Shown here: positions 1-8,372 of the stretch, piece by piece | How the letters are laid out: each line of letters starts with the position of its first letter | How positions within the stretch are numbered: the first letter of the stretch is position 1 | Source of the DNA: Neoroseomonas soli | GTDB taxonomy: Bacteria > Pseudomonadota > Alphaproteobacteria > Acetobacterales > Acetobacteraceae | Direction of reading: 5' to 3' | NCBI RefSeq assembly: GCF_018129065.1 | Contig: NZ_JAAEDM010000030.1 | Location: 1-48,334, forward strand | DNA: 48,334 nucleotides | Program-made: the position numbers and the translations under genes | The notes under the pieces: generated by a model | The model's input: the letters and a program-made list of their open reading frames with translations, nothing else | What the model was told of the DNA's origin: nothing | Databases searched by the model: none

Positions 1-128
1 TCACCACATCGCCTATCCAGCGAAACCCGCCTGCCTCAGCGGGCCGAAGAACTTACCGGATCAACCCGGGAAGATCAAGACCCCGCATCAGCGGCGTGGG
101 GGGCTTTTATGCGGGGTCCGGGGGGCGG
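1..128. other. Left edge, no gene recognised
   Basis: I cannot assign a gene to this stretch. The plus-strand frames are open, but they give low-complexity translations without a recognisable motif. The minus-strand frames have early stops. It holds a small hairpin near 27-44 and then the large inverted repeat listed separately at 79-138, which probably ends the minus-strand epimerase transcript. No tRNA cloverleaf was found. Confidence 0.5.
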
Positions 129-138
129 TCAACCCCCC
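79..138. repeat. Double GC-rich palindrome at the 3' end of the epimerase gene
   Basis: GACCCCGCAT at 79-88 is repeated perfectly inverted at 109-118, with a 20-nt loop. It is followed directly by G6 (120-125) and C6 (133-138), separated by 7 nt that include the epimerase stop codon (129-131). The GCGGGGTCCGGGG core (111-123) also occurs in the palindromic repeat inside imuB at 8559-8570, so both probably belong to one repeat family. It may act as a transcription terminator for the minus strand. There is no clear U-run, so that role is an inference. Confidence 0.6.
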
Positions 139-1100
139 TTTCGCCAAGAAAGGAACCATTCCGCAAAGCGAGGGATCCCGACCTCGATCGGCGTCCGCGG
201 TTCGTAGCCGCACAGCGCATGGATCGCCTCGATATCCGCGAAGGTTTCCTCGACATCCGTGGCCGGGCGGGGCGCATCGACCACCACGGCCCTGCGGCCC
301 AACGCCTCCTCCAGCACGGCGACGAAGCGGCGGACCTCCACGCTCCGGTGGTTGCCGATATTCAGGACCCGCGGCGCCTTCGCCGGCGCCGGATGGTCCA
401 GGCACCCCACGACCCCCGCCACGATGTCCGCGACGAAGGTGAAATCCCGCTTCAGCCGCCCGCCGTCATAGAGAGTGATCGGCCGCCCCTCGAGAATCGC
501 CTCGGAAAACAGCCAGGGACCCATGTCCGGTCGCCCCCAGGGCCCATAGACGGTGAAGAACCGCAGTCCGGTCTGCGGCAGGCCGAACAGGTGCCCGTAG
601 GATTCGCTGATCAGCTCCCCCGCCCGCTTGGTCGCCGCATAGAGCGACACCGGATGGTCCACCCGGTCCGCTTCCGCGAAGGGCAGCTTGCGGTTCCCGC
701 CATAGACCGAGGAGGAGGAGGCATAGACGAGGTGCTCAAGCCGCGGCAGCCGCCGGGCGAGCTCCAGCATCACCAGGTGCCCCATCACATTCGCCTCGAC
801 ATAGGCGAAGGGGTCCACCAACGAGTACCGGACCCCCGGCTGGGCCGCGAGATGCACGATCCGCGTGACGTCGGAATGCGCCTCGGCCAGCGGCAGCATC
901 GCCTCCCGGTCGGCGATATCCGCGTGCAGGAAGGTGAAGCCGGGCCGCCCCTCCAGCCGCGCCAGCCGGGCCCGCTTCAGCCGGACGTCATAGTAGGCGT
1001 TCAGACTATCCACGCCGATCACGCGCTCCCCGCGCGCGAGCAACGATTCGGCGACATGCATGCCGATGAACCCGGCCGCGCCGGTCAGCAGCACGCTCAC
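129..1100 (-). CDS. UDP-glucuronate 4-epimerase-like NAD-dependent sugar epimerase
   Basis: This 323-aa protein belongs to the extended short-chain dehydrogenase family. It probably interconverts UDP-glucuronate and UDP-galacturonate in the cytosol for surface polysaccharide synthesis. The N-terminus carries the NAD-binding GAAGFIG (residues 7-13). A Ser-rich SSSSVYG stretch is followed by the catalytic YAATK motif, and RFFTVYGPWGRPDM is the hallmark of the UDP-glucuronate epimerase (LspL/GAE) group. Length is normal for the group. Its ATG overlaps the stop codon of the upstream phosphoheptose isomerase by 4 nt, so the two are co-translated. The partner suggests a lipopolysaccharide or capsule precursor role. 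A different nucleotide-sugar epimerase specificity is possible. Confidence 0.85.
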   Translation of the reverse strand: MSVLLTGAAGFIGMHVAESLLARGERVIGVDSLNAYYDVRLKRARLARLEGRPGFTFLHADIADREAMLPLAEAHSDVTRIVHLAAQPGVRYSLVDPFAYVEANVMGHLVMLELARRLPRLEHLVYASSSSVYGGNRKLPFAEADRVDHPVSLYAATKRAGELISESYGHLFGLPQTGLRFFTVYGPWGRPDMGPWLFSEAILEGRPITLYDGGRLKRDFTFVADIVAGVVGCLDHPAPAKAPRVLNIGNHRSVEVRRFVAVLEEALGRRAVVVDAPRPATDVEETFADIEAIHALCGYEPRTPIEVGIPRFAEWFLSWRKGG

Positions 1101-1681
1101 GCCCGCACCAGCCTGTCCTCGAGGAGTTCCATGACGGCGTGCCCCAGGGCGATGTGCGCCTCCTGGATCCGCGCCGTCACCGGACTGGGCACCACCAGCG
1201 CATGGTCACAGAGTGCCCGGGCGGGCCCACCGTCGCCGCCAAGCAGGCCGACCGTGGCGATGCCCATCCCCCGCGCCGTCTCCAGCGCCCGCAGGACATT
1301 GGGCGACTTCCCGCTCGTGGTGATGCCGAACAGCACGTCCCCCGCGCGGCCGAGGCCCGAAAGGGGCCGGGCGAAGACCTCGTCGAACCCGTAGTCGTTG
1401 CCCCCCGCGGTCAGCGCCGTGGGGTCGAGCGTCAGGGCGATCGCCGGCCAGGATGGCCGCTCGACACTGGAACGCAGGCGGATCAGAAGTTCCGTCGCGA
1501 GGTGCTGCGCGTCTGCCGCGCTGCCGCCATTGCCGCAGAAGAACAGCCGTCCTCCACCGCGAATCGTCGTCTCGCAGGCATCCACCACCCGGATGACGGG
1601 AGCGGCGAAGTCGGTCCCGAGGCGGCGCCGCAACGCGGCGCCCTCCTCCATCATCGCCGCGAAGCGTGCAGGCTCGTCCAC
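1097..1681 (-). CDS. gmhA: Phosphoheptose isomerase (SIS domain)
   Basis: GmhA converts sedoheptulose 7-phosphate to D-glycero-D-manno-heptose 7-phosphate, the first step of ADP/GDP-heptose synthesis. The SIS-domain signature FCGNGGSAADAQH is present, as are the later GITTSGKSPNV and the C-terminal RIQEAHIALGH typical of GmhA. A longer open frame reaches 1795, but its first 38 codons translate to Arg-rich nonsense that overlaps another short ORF. I chose the GTG at 1681-1679, which gives 194 aa, the usual family length. That GTG lies one nucleotide after the TGA of the upstream Bug-receptor remnant (TGAGGTG), so initiation may depend on translational coupling. It overlaps the epimerase start by 4 nt. 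Confidence 0.8.
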   Translation of the reverse strand: MDEPARFAAMMEEGAALRRRLGTDFAAPVIRVVDACETTIRGGGRLFFCGNGGSAADAQHLATELLIRLRSSVERPSWPAIALTLDPTALTAGGNDYGFDEVFARPLSGLGRAGDVLFGITTSGKSPNVLRALETARGMGIATVGLLGGDGGPARALCDHALVVPSPVTARIQEAHIALGHAVMELLEDRLVRA

Positions 1682-1682
1682 C

Positions 1683-1814
1683 TCAGCAATCCGCCGTGAC
1701 GCCGTTCGCACGGATCGCGCCCGCCGGCCGGCCGGGCCACGCCCCCTGCGCGCGCAGGCCCCTCGGGATGGCAGGCCCTGCCGCACCCACGGCAAGCAAT
1801 ATGCGTCGGTTCAT
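1683..1814 (-). pseudogene. Truncated Bug/TctC-type receptor (signal peptide only)
   Basis: This 43-codon ORF begins MNRRILLAVGAAGPAIP, a typical export signal, and runs through LRAQ into GAWPGRPAGAIR. That matches the start of mature Bug receptors (AWPxRPIRxIVPF; compare the genes at 34085 and 41208 in this window). It then stops at TGA instead of continuing for about 280 residues. A purine-rich AGGGGGGA lies upstream of its ATG. LysR-Bug pairs are common, and the LysR gene is directly upstream on the same strand, which supports an ancestral pair with most of the receptor deleted. The ORF may still be translated as a leader for gmhA. Confidence 0.55.
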
Positions 1815-1893
1815 GTAGGCTTGGTCCCCCCTGGGGTCCTGTTCCTGCCCTTTACGGGCCCTAGACCGCAGATCGCACGGGCCTCCGCCCCGC

Positions 1894-2778
1894 TCAAGCC
1901 CGCGCGGCCGCAGCCTCGGCGAAGCCGCCCCGGATCGCCTGGGCCAGCGTCTCCACCACCGGGCCACCTGTCTGGCCTCGCAGCAGGATGATCGAGAAAT
2001 CCGGCAGCGGCGGCAGGCCGTCCTCCGATCCCAGGAAGCGTAGCCCCGGCGGCAGCGGGCCGGGCAGCCCAATGGTCACCGCAAGCCCCGCCAATGTCGG
2101 CGCCAGCGTGCCCGTCTGCGAAGTGCTGGTATAGGCGACACGCCAGGGAATCCCGGCCTCGTCCAGCGCGCGGACGGCGGCACGACGCCAGACGCAGCGC
2201 GGCTGCGCCGTCGCCAGGGGCAGCGGCGACCGGCGATGCGCCGCATGCGTGGCGGAGCCGATCCAGCGCAGCCCGGCCTGCCACAGCGGCAGCCCGACAG
2301 CCTCCGACGGCTCGTTGCCGCCCGACAGCAGCGTCAGGTCGATCTCGTCCCGGTCCAGCCTCTCAACGAGCTCGTTGGAGGGGGCGCAGGTGACGACCAC
2401 CTCGACGGCCGGATGCACCTCCGCGAAGCGAGCCAGGATCCCCGGCAGCCAGCGCAGCGCATAGTCGTCGGGCGTGCCGAGCCGCACCGTCCCGGCGACC
2501 GCCGGGGTGCGGAAGCTGACAAAGATCTCGTCATGCACGGCGAGCAGACGGCGCGCCCGTTCCAGCAGCCAGGCGCCGTGCGGCGTCGTCTCAACCCCCC
2601 TCGGCCCGCGGAGCAGCAGCGGTTGGCCGAGCGTCTCCTCGAGGCGACGGATCTGCATGGAGACGGCGGACTGGGTGCGCCCGACCACCTGGGCGGCGCG
2701 GGTGAAGGACCCGCCCTCGGCGATCAGGACGAAGGAACGGAGCAGATCGGGATCGATGCCCGGGGGAATGGCCAACAT
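1894..2778 (-). CDS. LysR-family transcriptional regulator
   Basis: This 294-aa regulator has the normal LysR length. The N-terminal winged helix-turn-helix spans roughly residues 10-68 and includes SFTRAAQVVGRTQSAVSMQIRR split over helices 2-3. The rest is the periplasmic-binding-like effector domain, with GTVRLGTPDDYA at its start. A GGAGG lies 9 nt before the ATG. A perfect ATC-N9-GAT LysR-type operator sits upstream at 2803-2817, so the gene is probably autoregulated. The divergent neighbour is a DUF1127 gene, and the downstream neighbour is a Bug-receptor remnant, its likely former target. The effector cannot be deduced from sequence. Confidence 0.9.
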   Translation of the reverse strand: MLAIPPGIDPDLLRSFVLIAEGGSFTRAAQVVGRTQSAVSMQIRRLEETLGQPLLLRGPRGVETTPHGAWLLERARRLLAVHDEIFVSFRTPAVAGTVRLGTPDDYALRWLPGILARFAEVHPAVEVVVTCAPSNELVERLDRDEIDLTLLSGGNEPSEAVGLPLWQAGLRWIGSATHAAHRRSPLPLATAQPRCVWRRAAVRALDEAGIPWRVAYTSTSQTGTLAPTLAGLAVTIGLPGPLPPGLRFLGSEDGLPPLPDFSIILLRGQTGGPVVETLAQAIRGGFAEAAAARA

Positions 2779-2801
2779 CGGGGCGCCCTCCGAGCCCTAT
2801 T

Positions 2802-2818
2802 CATCAACCTTTGTGATG
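2802..2818. promoter_or_regulatory. Candidate LysR-type operator
   Basis: CATCA (2802-2806) and TGATG (2814-2818) form a perfect inverted repeat with a 7-nt spacer. It contains ATC-N9-GAT and therefore the T-N11-A core of LysR binding sites. It lies 24 bp upstream of the LysR start codon, in the 121-bp divergent gap shared with the DUF1127 gene. A second imperfect palindrome, TGATGTTTAACGTCA (2814-2828), overlaps it. Confidence 0.55.
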
Positions 2819-2899
2819 TTTAACGTCAATCGATTTCGTTTTCCTGATGCTGCGGTTTCAGTGATGGTCCGCCCTGGCGCAACCAGGAGGACCGCCGCC

Positions 2900-3121
2900 A
2901 TGACGACCCGCAGCCTTCCCGCTTCCCACGATTTCCCGGCCGCCAAGGCGCCGAGCGCCGGCTGGTGCGCGTGGCTGCGCCGTACCCTGCAGGCCGTCGA
3001 GAGCCGACGCCACCTTGCCGAGATGGATGCCCGCATGCTGGCCGACATCGGCATCAGCCGGGCCGAGGCGCTGCAGGAGGCCGGCCGCGCACCCTGGGAC
3101 CACGCGCCGCGCCGGGACTGA
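2900..3121 (+). CDS. DUF1127 domain mini-protein
   Basis: This 73-aa protein has the DUF1127 pattern: an amphipathic Trp/Arg helix (WCAWLRRTLQAVESRRHLAEM) written over two segments, followed by DARMLADIGISRAEA and a C-terminal PW. Members of this alphaproteobacterial family are small and Arg-rich, and some act in RNA turnover or phosphate and carbon metabolism. Its role here is unknown. AGGAGG at 2885-2890 is well placed 9 nt before the ATG. It is divergent from LysR and 70 nt upstream of the Mg2+ ATPase on the same strand, so regulation by LysR and co-transcription with the ATPase are both possible. Confidence 0.8.
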   Translation: MTTRSLPASHDFPAAKAPSAGWCAWLRRTLQAVESRRHLAEMDARMLADIGISRAEALQEAGRAPWDHAPRRD

Positions 3122-3191
3122 CCCGGCGCGAACGCAAGACGCGGCATCCCAGGATGGCGCAGCATGGCCGGGGTCTTTCCGGAACCGCGCC

Positions 3192-5750
3192 ATGCCCGAT
3201 CCGATCAGCGCCGATTTTTGGGCCGTCCCGACCGAGGATCTACTCTCCCAACTCTCGGCCAGCCGCGAGGGACTGACACAAGGCGAGGCGCGACAGCGCC
3301 TCGCCACCGCCGGCCGCAATGCTCCCGGGCTGCCCGTGGGGCGGCGCATCGCCGCCCGCATCGCCACCCGCCTGATGGAACCGCTGGTTGCCATCCTGAT
3401 CGTGGCAGCGGCCGTCTCCGGCGCAACGGGAGACTGGGCGAGCTTCGCCATCATCCTTTGCATCGTCACCGCCTCCGTCACCCTCGACGTGACGCAGGAA
3501 CACCGCGCCGAGACGGCCGCCGAAGCCCTGCGCCGCTCGGTCGCCCTGCGCGCCAGGGTGTTGCGCGACGGCCAGCCTGCCGAGATCCCGGCCGAGGAAG
3601 TGGTCCCCGGCGACATCGTCGACCTCGCCGCCGGCGACCTGGTCCCGGCCGACGGCATCGTGCTGGCAGCCCGCGCTGCGCAGGTGAACGAGGCACTGCT
3701 GACCGGCGAGCCCTACCCGGTCGAAAAGCGCCCCGGGCCGAACACGGCGGAGACCCTGGCCGAAGCGGCATCAGCGCTGTTCGGCGGGACCTCGATGGTA
3801 GCCGGCGAGGCGCGCATGCTGGTGGTCGCGACCGGTGCGCGGGCGCGATTCGGCGGGATCGCCGCGGCGCTGCGGGCCGAGGCGCCGCCCTCGGCCTTCC
3901 AGCGTGGGCTGCATGATTTCGGCGTGCTGATCCTGCGCCTGACCGGCTTCCTGGTGCTGTTCGTGCTGCTGACACACTTGGCCTTCGGGCGGCCGGCGCT
4001 CGAATCCTTCCTGTTCGCGGTCGCGCTGGCGGTCGGGCTGACGCCCGAACTGCTGCCGATGGTGATGACCGTCACCCTTTCCCGCGGGGCGCTGCGCATG
4101 GCGGAGCGCCGGGTCGTGGTGAAGCGCCTGTCCGCCGTCCATGACCTCGGCGCGATGGACGTGCTGTGCACGGACAAGACCGGGACGCTGACCGAAGCGC
4201 GGATCGAACTCGTCGGCCATCCGGGCCTCGACGGGACGGACGACCCGCACGTGCGGGACCTCGCGGCGATCAATGCGGGGCTCGGCACCGGGGTGCGCGG
4301 TCCGCTGGACGCCGCCATCGTCGCCGCGGCCGCACCTGCGCCGGGCTGGCAGCACGTCGCCGACGTCCCCTTCACCTTCGACCGCCGCCGCAACTCGGTC
4401 CTGGCCGGGCAGGACGGGCGGCGCCTGTTGGTGGTGAAGGGCGCGGCGGAGGAGATCCTGCCGCATTGCATCGCCGCCGGCGCGCCGGGAACGGCGGCCG
4501 TGCCGCTCGATGCCGGGCTGCGGGAACGGCTCGCCGCGCTAGAGGAGGCGAAGGCCGCCGAAGGACTGCGCTGCCTCGCCATCGCCTGGCGCGAGATGCC
4601 GCCGGAGACCGATTCCGCCTCCGTCGAGGACGAGACCGACCTCGTCTTCGCGGGCTACTGCGTCTTCGTGGACCCACCCAAGGCCGGCGCGGCGGAAGCC
4701 GTCGCCCGGCTGACCCGGCTCGGCGTGCGGGTGAAGATCGTCTCCGGCGATGCGCCGGCGGTGGTGCGCCACCTGGTGACGACGCTCGGCCTCAAGACAC
4801 GCGGGATGCTGACGGGGGTGGAGATCGCCCGGCTCTCGGACGCCGCCCTCGCCGCCCAGGTGCTGCACACGGACCTCTTCGCCCGCGTCGCGCCGGAGCA
4901 GAAGACGCGGATCATCCGCGCGCTGAAGGCACGCGGGCACCGGGTCGGCTTCCTGGGGGACGGCATTAACGACGCGCCGGCGATCCACGCCGCCGATGCC
5001 GGCATCTCGGTGGAAGGGGCGACCGACGTCGCACAGGCGGCGGCCGACCTGATCCTGCTCGACCACGACCTCGGCGTGCTGGCCGACGGCGTCGAGGAAG
5101 GGCGGCGCACCCATGCGAACATCATGAAGTACGTCCGCATGGGCACCTCCTCGAATTTCGGGAACATGCTGTCCATGGCGGCGGCCTCGCTGGTGATCCC
5201 CTTCCTGCCGCTGACGCCAATCCAGGTGCTGCTCAACAACCTGCTCTACGACCTCAGCGAGACCGGCATTCCCTTCGACGACGTCGACGCAGCCGACACG
5301 ACGCGGCCACATGCCTGGGACATGGCGGGGGTGGTGCGCTTCACGCTGGTGCTGGGGCCGCTCTCCTCGCTCTTCGACATGGCGACCTTCGCCATCCTGA
5401 TCTGGGGCTTCGCGGCACCGGCGGACGAGTTCCGCACCGCCTGGTTCGTGGAATCCATGGCGACGCAGATCCTGGTGATCTTCCTGATCCGCAGTGCCGC
5501 GCCGGTATGGCGGACGCGGCCGCACGCCATCCTGGCGGCGACATCCCTCGGGGCGCTGGTGGTGGCGCTGCTGCTGGCGCTGACGCCAGCGGGTGCGATC
5601 TTCGGCTTCGCGCCGCTGTCCGGGCCGTTGCTCGCGGCCATGGCGGGGCTGGTGGTGCTCTACCTGGTCGCGGCCGAGGTGCTGAAGCGCTTCGCGATGG
5701 CGCCGCCGCACCGGCGGCGGCGCAACCATCGGCGGGTCAGCGCGTCGTGA
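3192..5750 (+). CDS. mgtA: P-type Mg2+-transporting ATPase (MgtA/MgtB type)
   Basis: This 852-aa inner-membrane ATPase imports Mg2+ at the expense of ATP. It has an N-terminal cation-ATPase domain, the actuator loop with TGE (171-173), the phosphorylation site DKTGT with Asp328, and the hinge motif GDGIND (589-594). After the hinge, [17 protein letters not shown] matches the P3B Mg2+ group (MgtA has NLLYD...IPFDNVD) rather than Ca2+, heavy-metal or proton ATPases. About ten hydrophobic segments are visible. The start was chosen at ATG 3192 because the upstream frame extension overlaps the DUF1127 gene. The Shine-Dalgarno is weak. The 70-nt gap upstream is too short for an enterobacterial-style Mg2+ leader. 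The 3' end overlaps cysE convergently by 14 nt. Confidence 0.9.
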   Translation: MPDPISADFWAVPTEDLLSQLSASREGLTQGEARQRLATAGRNAPGLPVGRRIAARIATRLMEPLVAILIVAAAVSGATGDWASFAIILCIVTASVTLDVTQEHRAETAAEALRRSVALRARVLRDGQPAEIPAEEVVPGDIVDLAAGDLVPADGIVLAARAAQVNEALLTGEPYPVEKRPGPNTAETLAEAASALFGGTSMVAGEARMLVVATGARARFGGIAAALRAEAPPSAFQRGLHDFGVLILRLTGFLVLFVLLTHLAFGRPALESFLFAVALAVGLTPELLPMVMTVTLSRGALRMAERRVVVKRLSAVHDLGAMDVLCTDKTGTLTEARIELVGHPGLDGTDDPHVRDLAAINAGLGTGVRGPLDAAIVAAAAPAPGWQHVADVPFTFDRRRNSVLAGQDGRRLLVVKGAAEEILPHCIAAGAPGTAAVPLDAGLRERLAALEEAKAAEGLRCLAIAWREMPPETDSASVEDETDLVFAGYCVFVDPPKAGAAEAVARLTRLGVRVKIVSGDAPAVVRHLVTTLGLKTRGMLTGVEIARLSDAALAAQVLHTDLFARVAPEQKTRIIRALKARGHRVGFLGDGINDAPAIHAADAGISVEGATDVAQAAADLILLDHDLGVLADGVEEGRRTHANIMKYVRMGTSSNFGNMLSMAAASLVIPFLPLTPIQVLLNNLLYDLSETGIPFDDVDAADTTRPHAWDMAGVVRFTLVLGPLSSLFDMATFAILIWGFAAPADEFRTAWFVESMATQILVIFLIRSAAPVWRTRPHAILAATSLGALVVALLLALTPAGAIFGFAPLSGPLLAAMAGLVVLYLVAAEVLKRFAMAPPHRRRRNHRRVSAS

Positions 5751-6390
5751 CGGGCTGGCGCTCCAGTTCCGCGACCCGCGCCCGCAGCGAGGCCATTTCG
5801 GCCCGCATCGCGGCGAGCTGCTCGCCCACGGGGTCGTCCTCGGGGTGGGTGATGCCGTAGCCGACCGTCGGTTCCGCGCAGACCGAGCCGACCGGCGGCC
5901 GCGCCGGGATGCCGACCACGGTGCAGTTCGGGGCCACGTCCTTGGTCACCACGGCATTGGCGCCGACCCGCGCCCCGTCGCCGACGGTGATCGGCCCGAG
6001 CACCTGCGCCCCCGCGCCGATCGCGACGTTGTTGCCGATGGTCGGGTGCCGCTTGCCGGGCTGGCCGGACAGGCCGCCCAGGGTGACGCCGTGATAGATC
6101 AGCACGTCGTCGCCGATCTCCGCCGTCTCTCCGACCACGACGCCCATGCCGTGGTCGATGAATAGACGGCGCCCGATGCGCGCGCCGGGATGGATCTCGA
6201 TGCCGGTCAGGAAGCGGCCGATATGCGAGACGAAGCGTGCGAAGCCCCTCAGCCCCATGCCCCACAGCGCATGCGCCATGCGGTGCCACAGCACGGCATG
6301 CAGCCCAGCATAGCAGAGGATCGCCTCGGGCCAGGACGGCCGCGCCGGATCGCGGGTGCGGATGGTGCGGGCGAGCTCGATGACTTCCAT
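5737..6390 (-). CDS. cysE: Serine O-acetyltransferase (EpsC/CysE type)
   Basis: This 217-aa enzyme transfers acetyl from acetyl-CoA to L-serine, giving O-acetylserine for cysteine synthesis. The short N-terminal helical part (RDPARPSW...[19 protein letters not shown]) marks the shorter EpsC-like class. It is followed by left-handed beta-helix hexapeptide repeats with the catalytic region [14 protein letters not shown] (His80). The C-terminal 30 residues form a probable short coiled coil ([18 protein letters not shown]) in place of the classic CysK-binding tail ending in Ile. The start is 16 nt after the cysK stop codon, so cysK and cysE form an operon in which substrate maker and user are co-expressed. 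Confidence 0.92.
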   Translation of the reverse strand: MEVIELARTIRTRDPARPSWPEAILCYAGLHAVLWHRMAHALWGMGLRGFARFVSHIGRFLTGIEIHPGARIGRRLFIDHGMGVVVGETAEIGDDVLIYHGVTLGGLSGQPGKRHPTIGNNVAIGAGAQVLGPITVGDGARVGANAVVTKDVAPNCTVVGIPARPPVGSVCAEPTVGYGITHPEDDPVGEQLAAMRAEMASLRARVAELERQPVTTR

Positions 6391-6406
6391 GGATGCCCCC
6401 GAAGCG

Positions 6407-7429
6407 TCAGGCGAGCCAGGGCGGCACGGGCAGGCCCTTGCCGCGCAGGAATTCCGGATTGAACAGCTTGGACTGGTAGCGGGCGGCGCCGTCGCAGAGC
6501 AGCGTCACCACCCGATGCCCCGGCCCGAGCGCCTTCGCCACCCTGATCGCCGCCGCGACGTTGATGCCCGCCGAGCCGCCGACCGAGATCCCCTCATGAA
6601 TCTGCAGGTCGTAGACCTGTTCGAGCGCTTCCTCGTCCGTCACCTGCACGGCGTCGTCGATCAGCGCGCGGTCGGGTTCGAGGTTGCCAGGCACGCGCGC
6701 GGCCTGGCCGATGCCCTCGGTGATCGAATTGCCTTCCGCCTTCAGCGTGCCGGTCTTCACCCAGGAATAGAGCGCGCTGCCCATCGGGTCAGCCAGCACG
6801 ATGCGCACGCCGGGCTTCTTCGCCTTCAGCGCCCGCGCCACGCCGGCCAGCGAGCCGCCCGTGCCGCAGGAACAGGTGAAGGCATCGATGCGGCCATCGG
6901 TCTGCGCCCAGATCTCGGGACCGGTCGTCGCCTCGTGCGCCGCGCGATTCGCCGGATTGTCGAACTGGTTGGCGTGGACGGCGCCGAGTTCCTCAGCGAG
7001 CCGCCGGCTGAAATGGACGTAGTTGCCAGGATCGGAATAGGGCTTCGCCGGCACCAGCCGCAGATCGGCACCGATCATGCGGAGGAAGTCGATCTTCTCC
7101 TTGCTCTGCGTCTCCGGCATCACGATCACGGCGCGGTAGCCGCGCGCATTGGCGACCAGGGTGATGCCGATGCCGGTATTGCCGGCCGTGCCCTCCACGA
7201 TCGTGCCCGGCTTGCCCGGCGTCAGCAGGCCACGCTTCTCGGCATCGAGAATGATGCCGAGTCCCGCCCGGTCCTTCACCGAACCGCCGGGATTCATGAA
7301 CTCCGCCTTGCCGAGGATCTCGCAGCCCGTCGCCTCGCTGGCCCGGCGCAGGCGGATCAGCGGGGTGTTGCCGACCGCCCCCTCGAAGCCGTCCACGATG
7401 CCGGTGGCGGGGGGCATGACTGCGTCCAT
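6407..7429 (-). CDS. cysK: Cysteine synthase (O-acetylserine sulfhydrylase), PLP-dependent
   Basis: This 340-aa PLP enzyme probably condenses O-acetylserine with sulfide to give cysteine. The PLP lysine is Lys52 in [11 protein letters not shown]. The substrate loop reads EGTAGNTG where canonical CysK has TSGNTG, and the glycine-rich phosphate cup is GTGGSLAG. Its length (about 20-30 residues beyond CysK) and the TAGNTG loop resemble a CysK-related subgroup found in alphaproteobacteria and fungi, and some members of that subgroup have cysteine desulfhydrase or CBS-like activity. Pairing with cysE supports cysteine synthesis. An alternative start lies 4 codons in (MPPATG). The upstream gap is shared with the SOS promoter of imuA. 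Confidence 0.85.
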   Translation of the reverse strand: MDAVMPPATGIVDGFEGAVGNTPLIRLRRASEATGCEILGKAEFMNPGGSVKDRAGLGIILDAEKRGLLTPGKPGTIVEGTAGNTGIGITLVANARGYRAVIVMPETQSKEKIDFLRMIGADLRLVPAKPYSDPGNYVHFSRRLAEELGAVHANQFDNPANRAAHEATTGPEIWAQTDGRIDAFTCSCGTGGSLAGVARALKAKKPGVRIVLADPMGSALYSWVKTGTLKAEGNSITEGIGQAARVPGNLEPDRALIDDAVQVTDEEALEQVYDLQIHEGISVGGSAGINVAAAIRVAKALGPGHRVVTLLCDGAARYQSKLFNPEFLRGKGLPVPPWLA

Positions 7430-7598
7430 GGGCTGGCTTCCTTGCGTTCCGGGGCATGATGGTCGGGTGCCGGCGGCAGCGGGACAAGGGGCGGGAAATC
7501 CTTTCTCCTGAGAGCGTTACCCGTGGAATTCCATGCCCGTGCAGGCGCTTTTCGTGCGAAGCCCTCCGCACGCCTTGACCTTTGGGCAGGCAATACGA

Positions 7599-7613
7599 GA
7601 ACATAATGCGAAC
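7599..7613 (+). promoter_or_regulatory. LexA (SOS) box, alphaproteobacterial type
   Basis: GAAC-ATAATGC-GAAC exactly fits the GAAC-N7-GAAC LexA operator of alphaproteobacteria. It ends 21 nt before the imuA start codon. A TTGACC -35-like hexamer lies at 7575-7580, so LexA bound here would cover the -10 region. It is the expected switch for the imuA-imuB-dnaE2 operon, and it supports the ATG at 7635 over the upstream in-frame ATG at 7533. Confidence 0.85.
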
Positions 7614-7634
7614 ATCAGCGGCCCTCCCCAGGCC

Positions 7635-8372
7635 ATGTCCGCACCCCCGATCCCCGCCCCGCTCGACCGCCCCGCCCTGATCTCCGCGCTGCGTGCCCGC
7701 ATCGCGCGCATGGAGCGCGCCGGCGCGGCCGAAGCCCTGGCCGCGCGCGGGGAGGATGCCGTCCCCCTCACCCAGGCCATCGATTCCGCCCTGCCCTGGG
7801 GCGGCCTTCCGCGCGCGGCCCTGCACGAGATCCTCGCCGCCGAACCTGGTGCCGCCGCCGGCTTCGCGGCGCTGGTCCTGGCGCGCGCCGGGGGCACCGT
7901 CCTCTGGATCGCGCCGGAGCCGGACGCCTGGCCGCCGGGACTCGCCCGCTTTGGCCTCTCACCCGCGCGACTCGTGCTGGTGCGGGCACCACGCGAGCAG
8001 GACGCGCTCTGGGCGATGGAGGAAACCCTCCGCTGCCCGGCTGTCGGCGCCGCGCTGCTGGTGGCCGGCGAACTCGACCTCACCGCCGCCCGCCGGCTGC
8101 AATTGGCGGCCGAGGCCGGGGGCGTGCTCGGCCTGCTGCTGCGGCCGGACGAGGACAGCGCCGCCCCGACCGCGGCCCTGACCCGCTGGCGAATCGGCGC
8201 CGCGCCGACCGAGAGCCAAAGCCCGCACGAGATCGGCGACCCGGCCTGGAACCTGGAACTGCTGCGCTGCAGAGGCGGGCGGCCGGCCTCCTGGCGCGCC
8301 GCCTGGCACGCGGACGGGCTGGTGACGGAAGACGGCGCGGCACGGGCCACGCCGGCGCGGAGGCGGGCATGA
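7635..8372 (+). CDS. imuA: ImuA, RecA-like mutasome accessory protein
   Basis: This 245-aa RecA-related protein of the ImuA/SulA-like family supports DnaE2-dependent error-prone lesion bypass. The sequence aligns over the family core: LPWGGLPRAALHEILAAEPG, the central strand GGTVLWIAPEPDAWPPGL, and FGLSPARLVLVRAPREQDALWAMEETLRC written as two conserved pieces. No intact Walker A is present, as usual for ImuA. Gene order imuA-imuB-dnaE2 is conserved and each junction overlaps by 4 nt (ATGA). The start at 7635 follows the SOS box. A longer in-frame start at 7533 would place the operator inside the gene. Confidence 0.9.
   Translation: MSAPPIPAPLDRPALISALRARIARMERAGAAEALAARGEDAVPLTQAIDSALPWGGLPRAALHEILAAEPGAAAGFAALVLARAGGTVLWIAPEPDAWPPGLARFGLSPARLVLVRAPREQDALWAMEETLRCPAVGAALLVAGELDLTAARRLQLAAEAGGVLGLLLRPDEDSAAPTAALTRWRIGAAPTESQSPHEIGDPAWNLELLRCRGGRPASWRAAWHADGLVTEDGAARATPARRRA

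Noticed and set aside
1..80. Possible tRNA or rRNA end at the window edge
   Set aside because: No T-loop GTTCGA-type motif, no acceptor pairing and no conserved rRNA segment.
7511..7530. CTGAGA followed by ACCC, as in the start of a TPP riboswitch
   Set aside because: The second conserved block (GAACCTGA...CTGG) and the closing stems are absent, and neither flanking gene is a thiamine gene.
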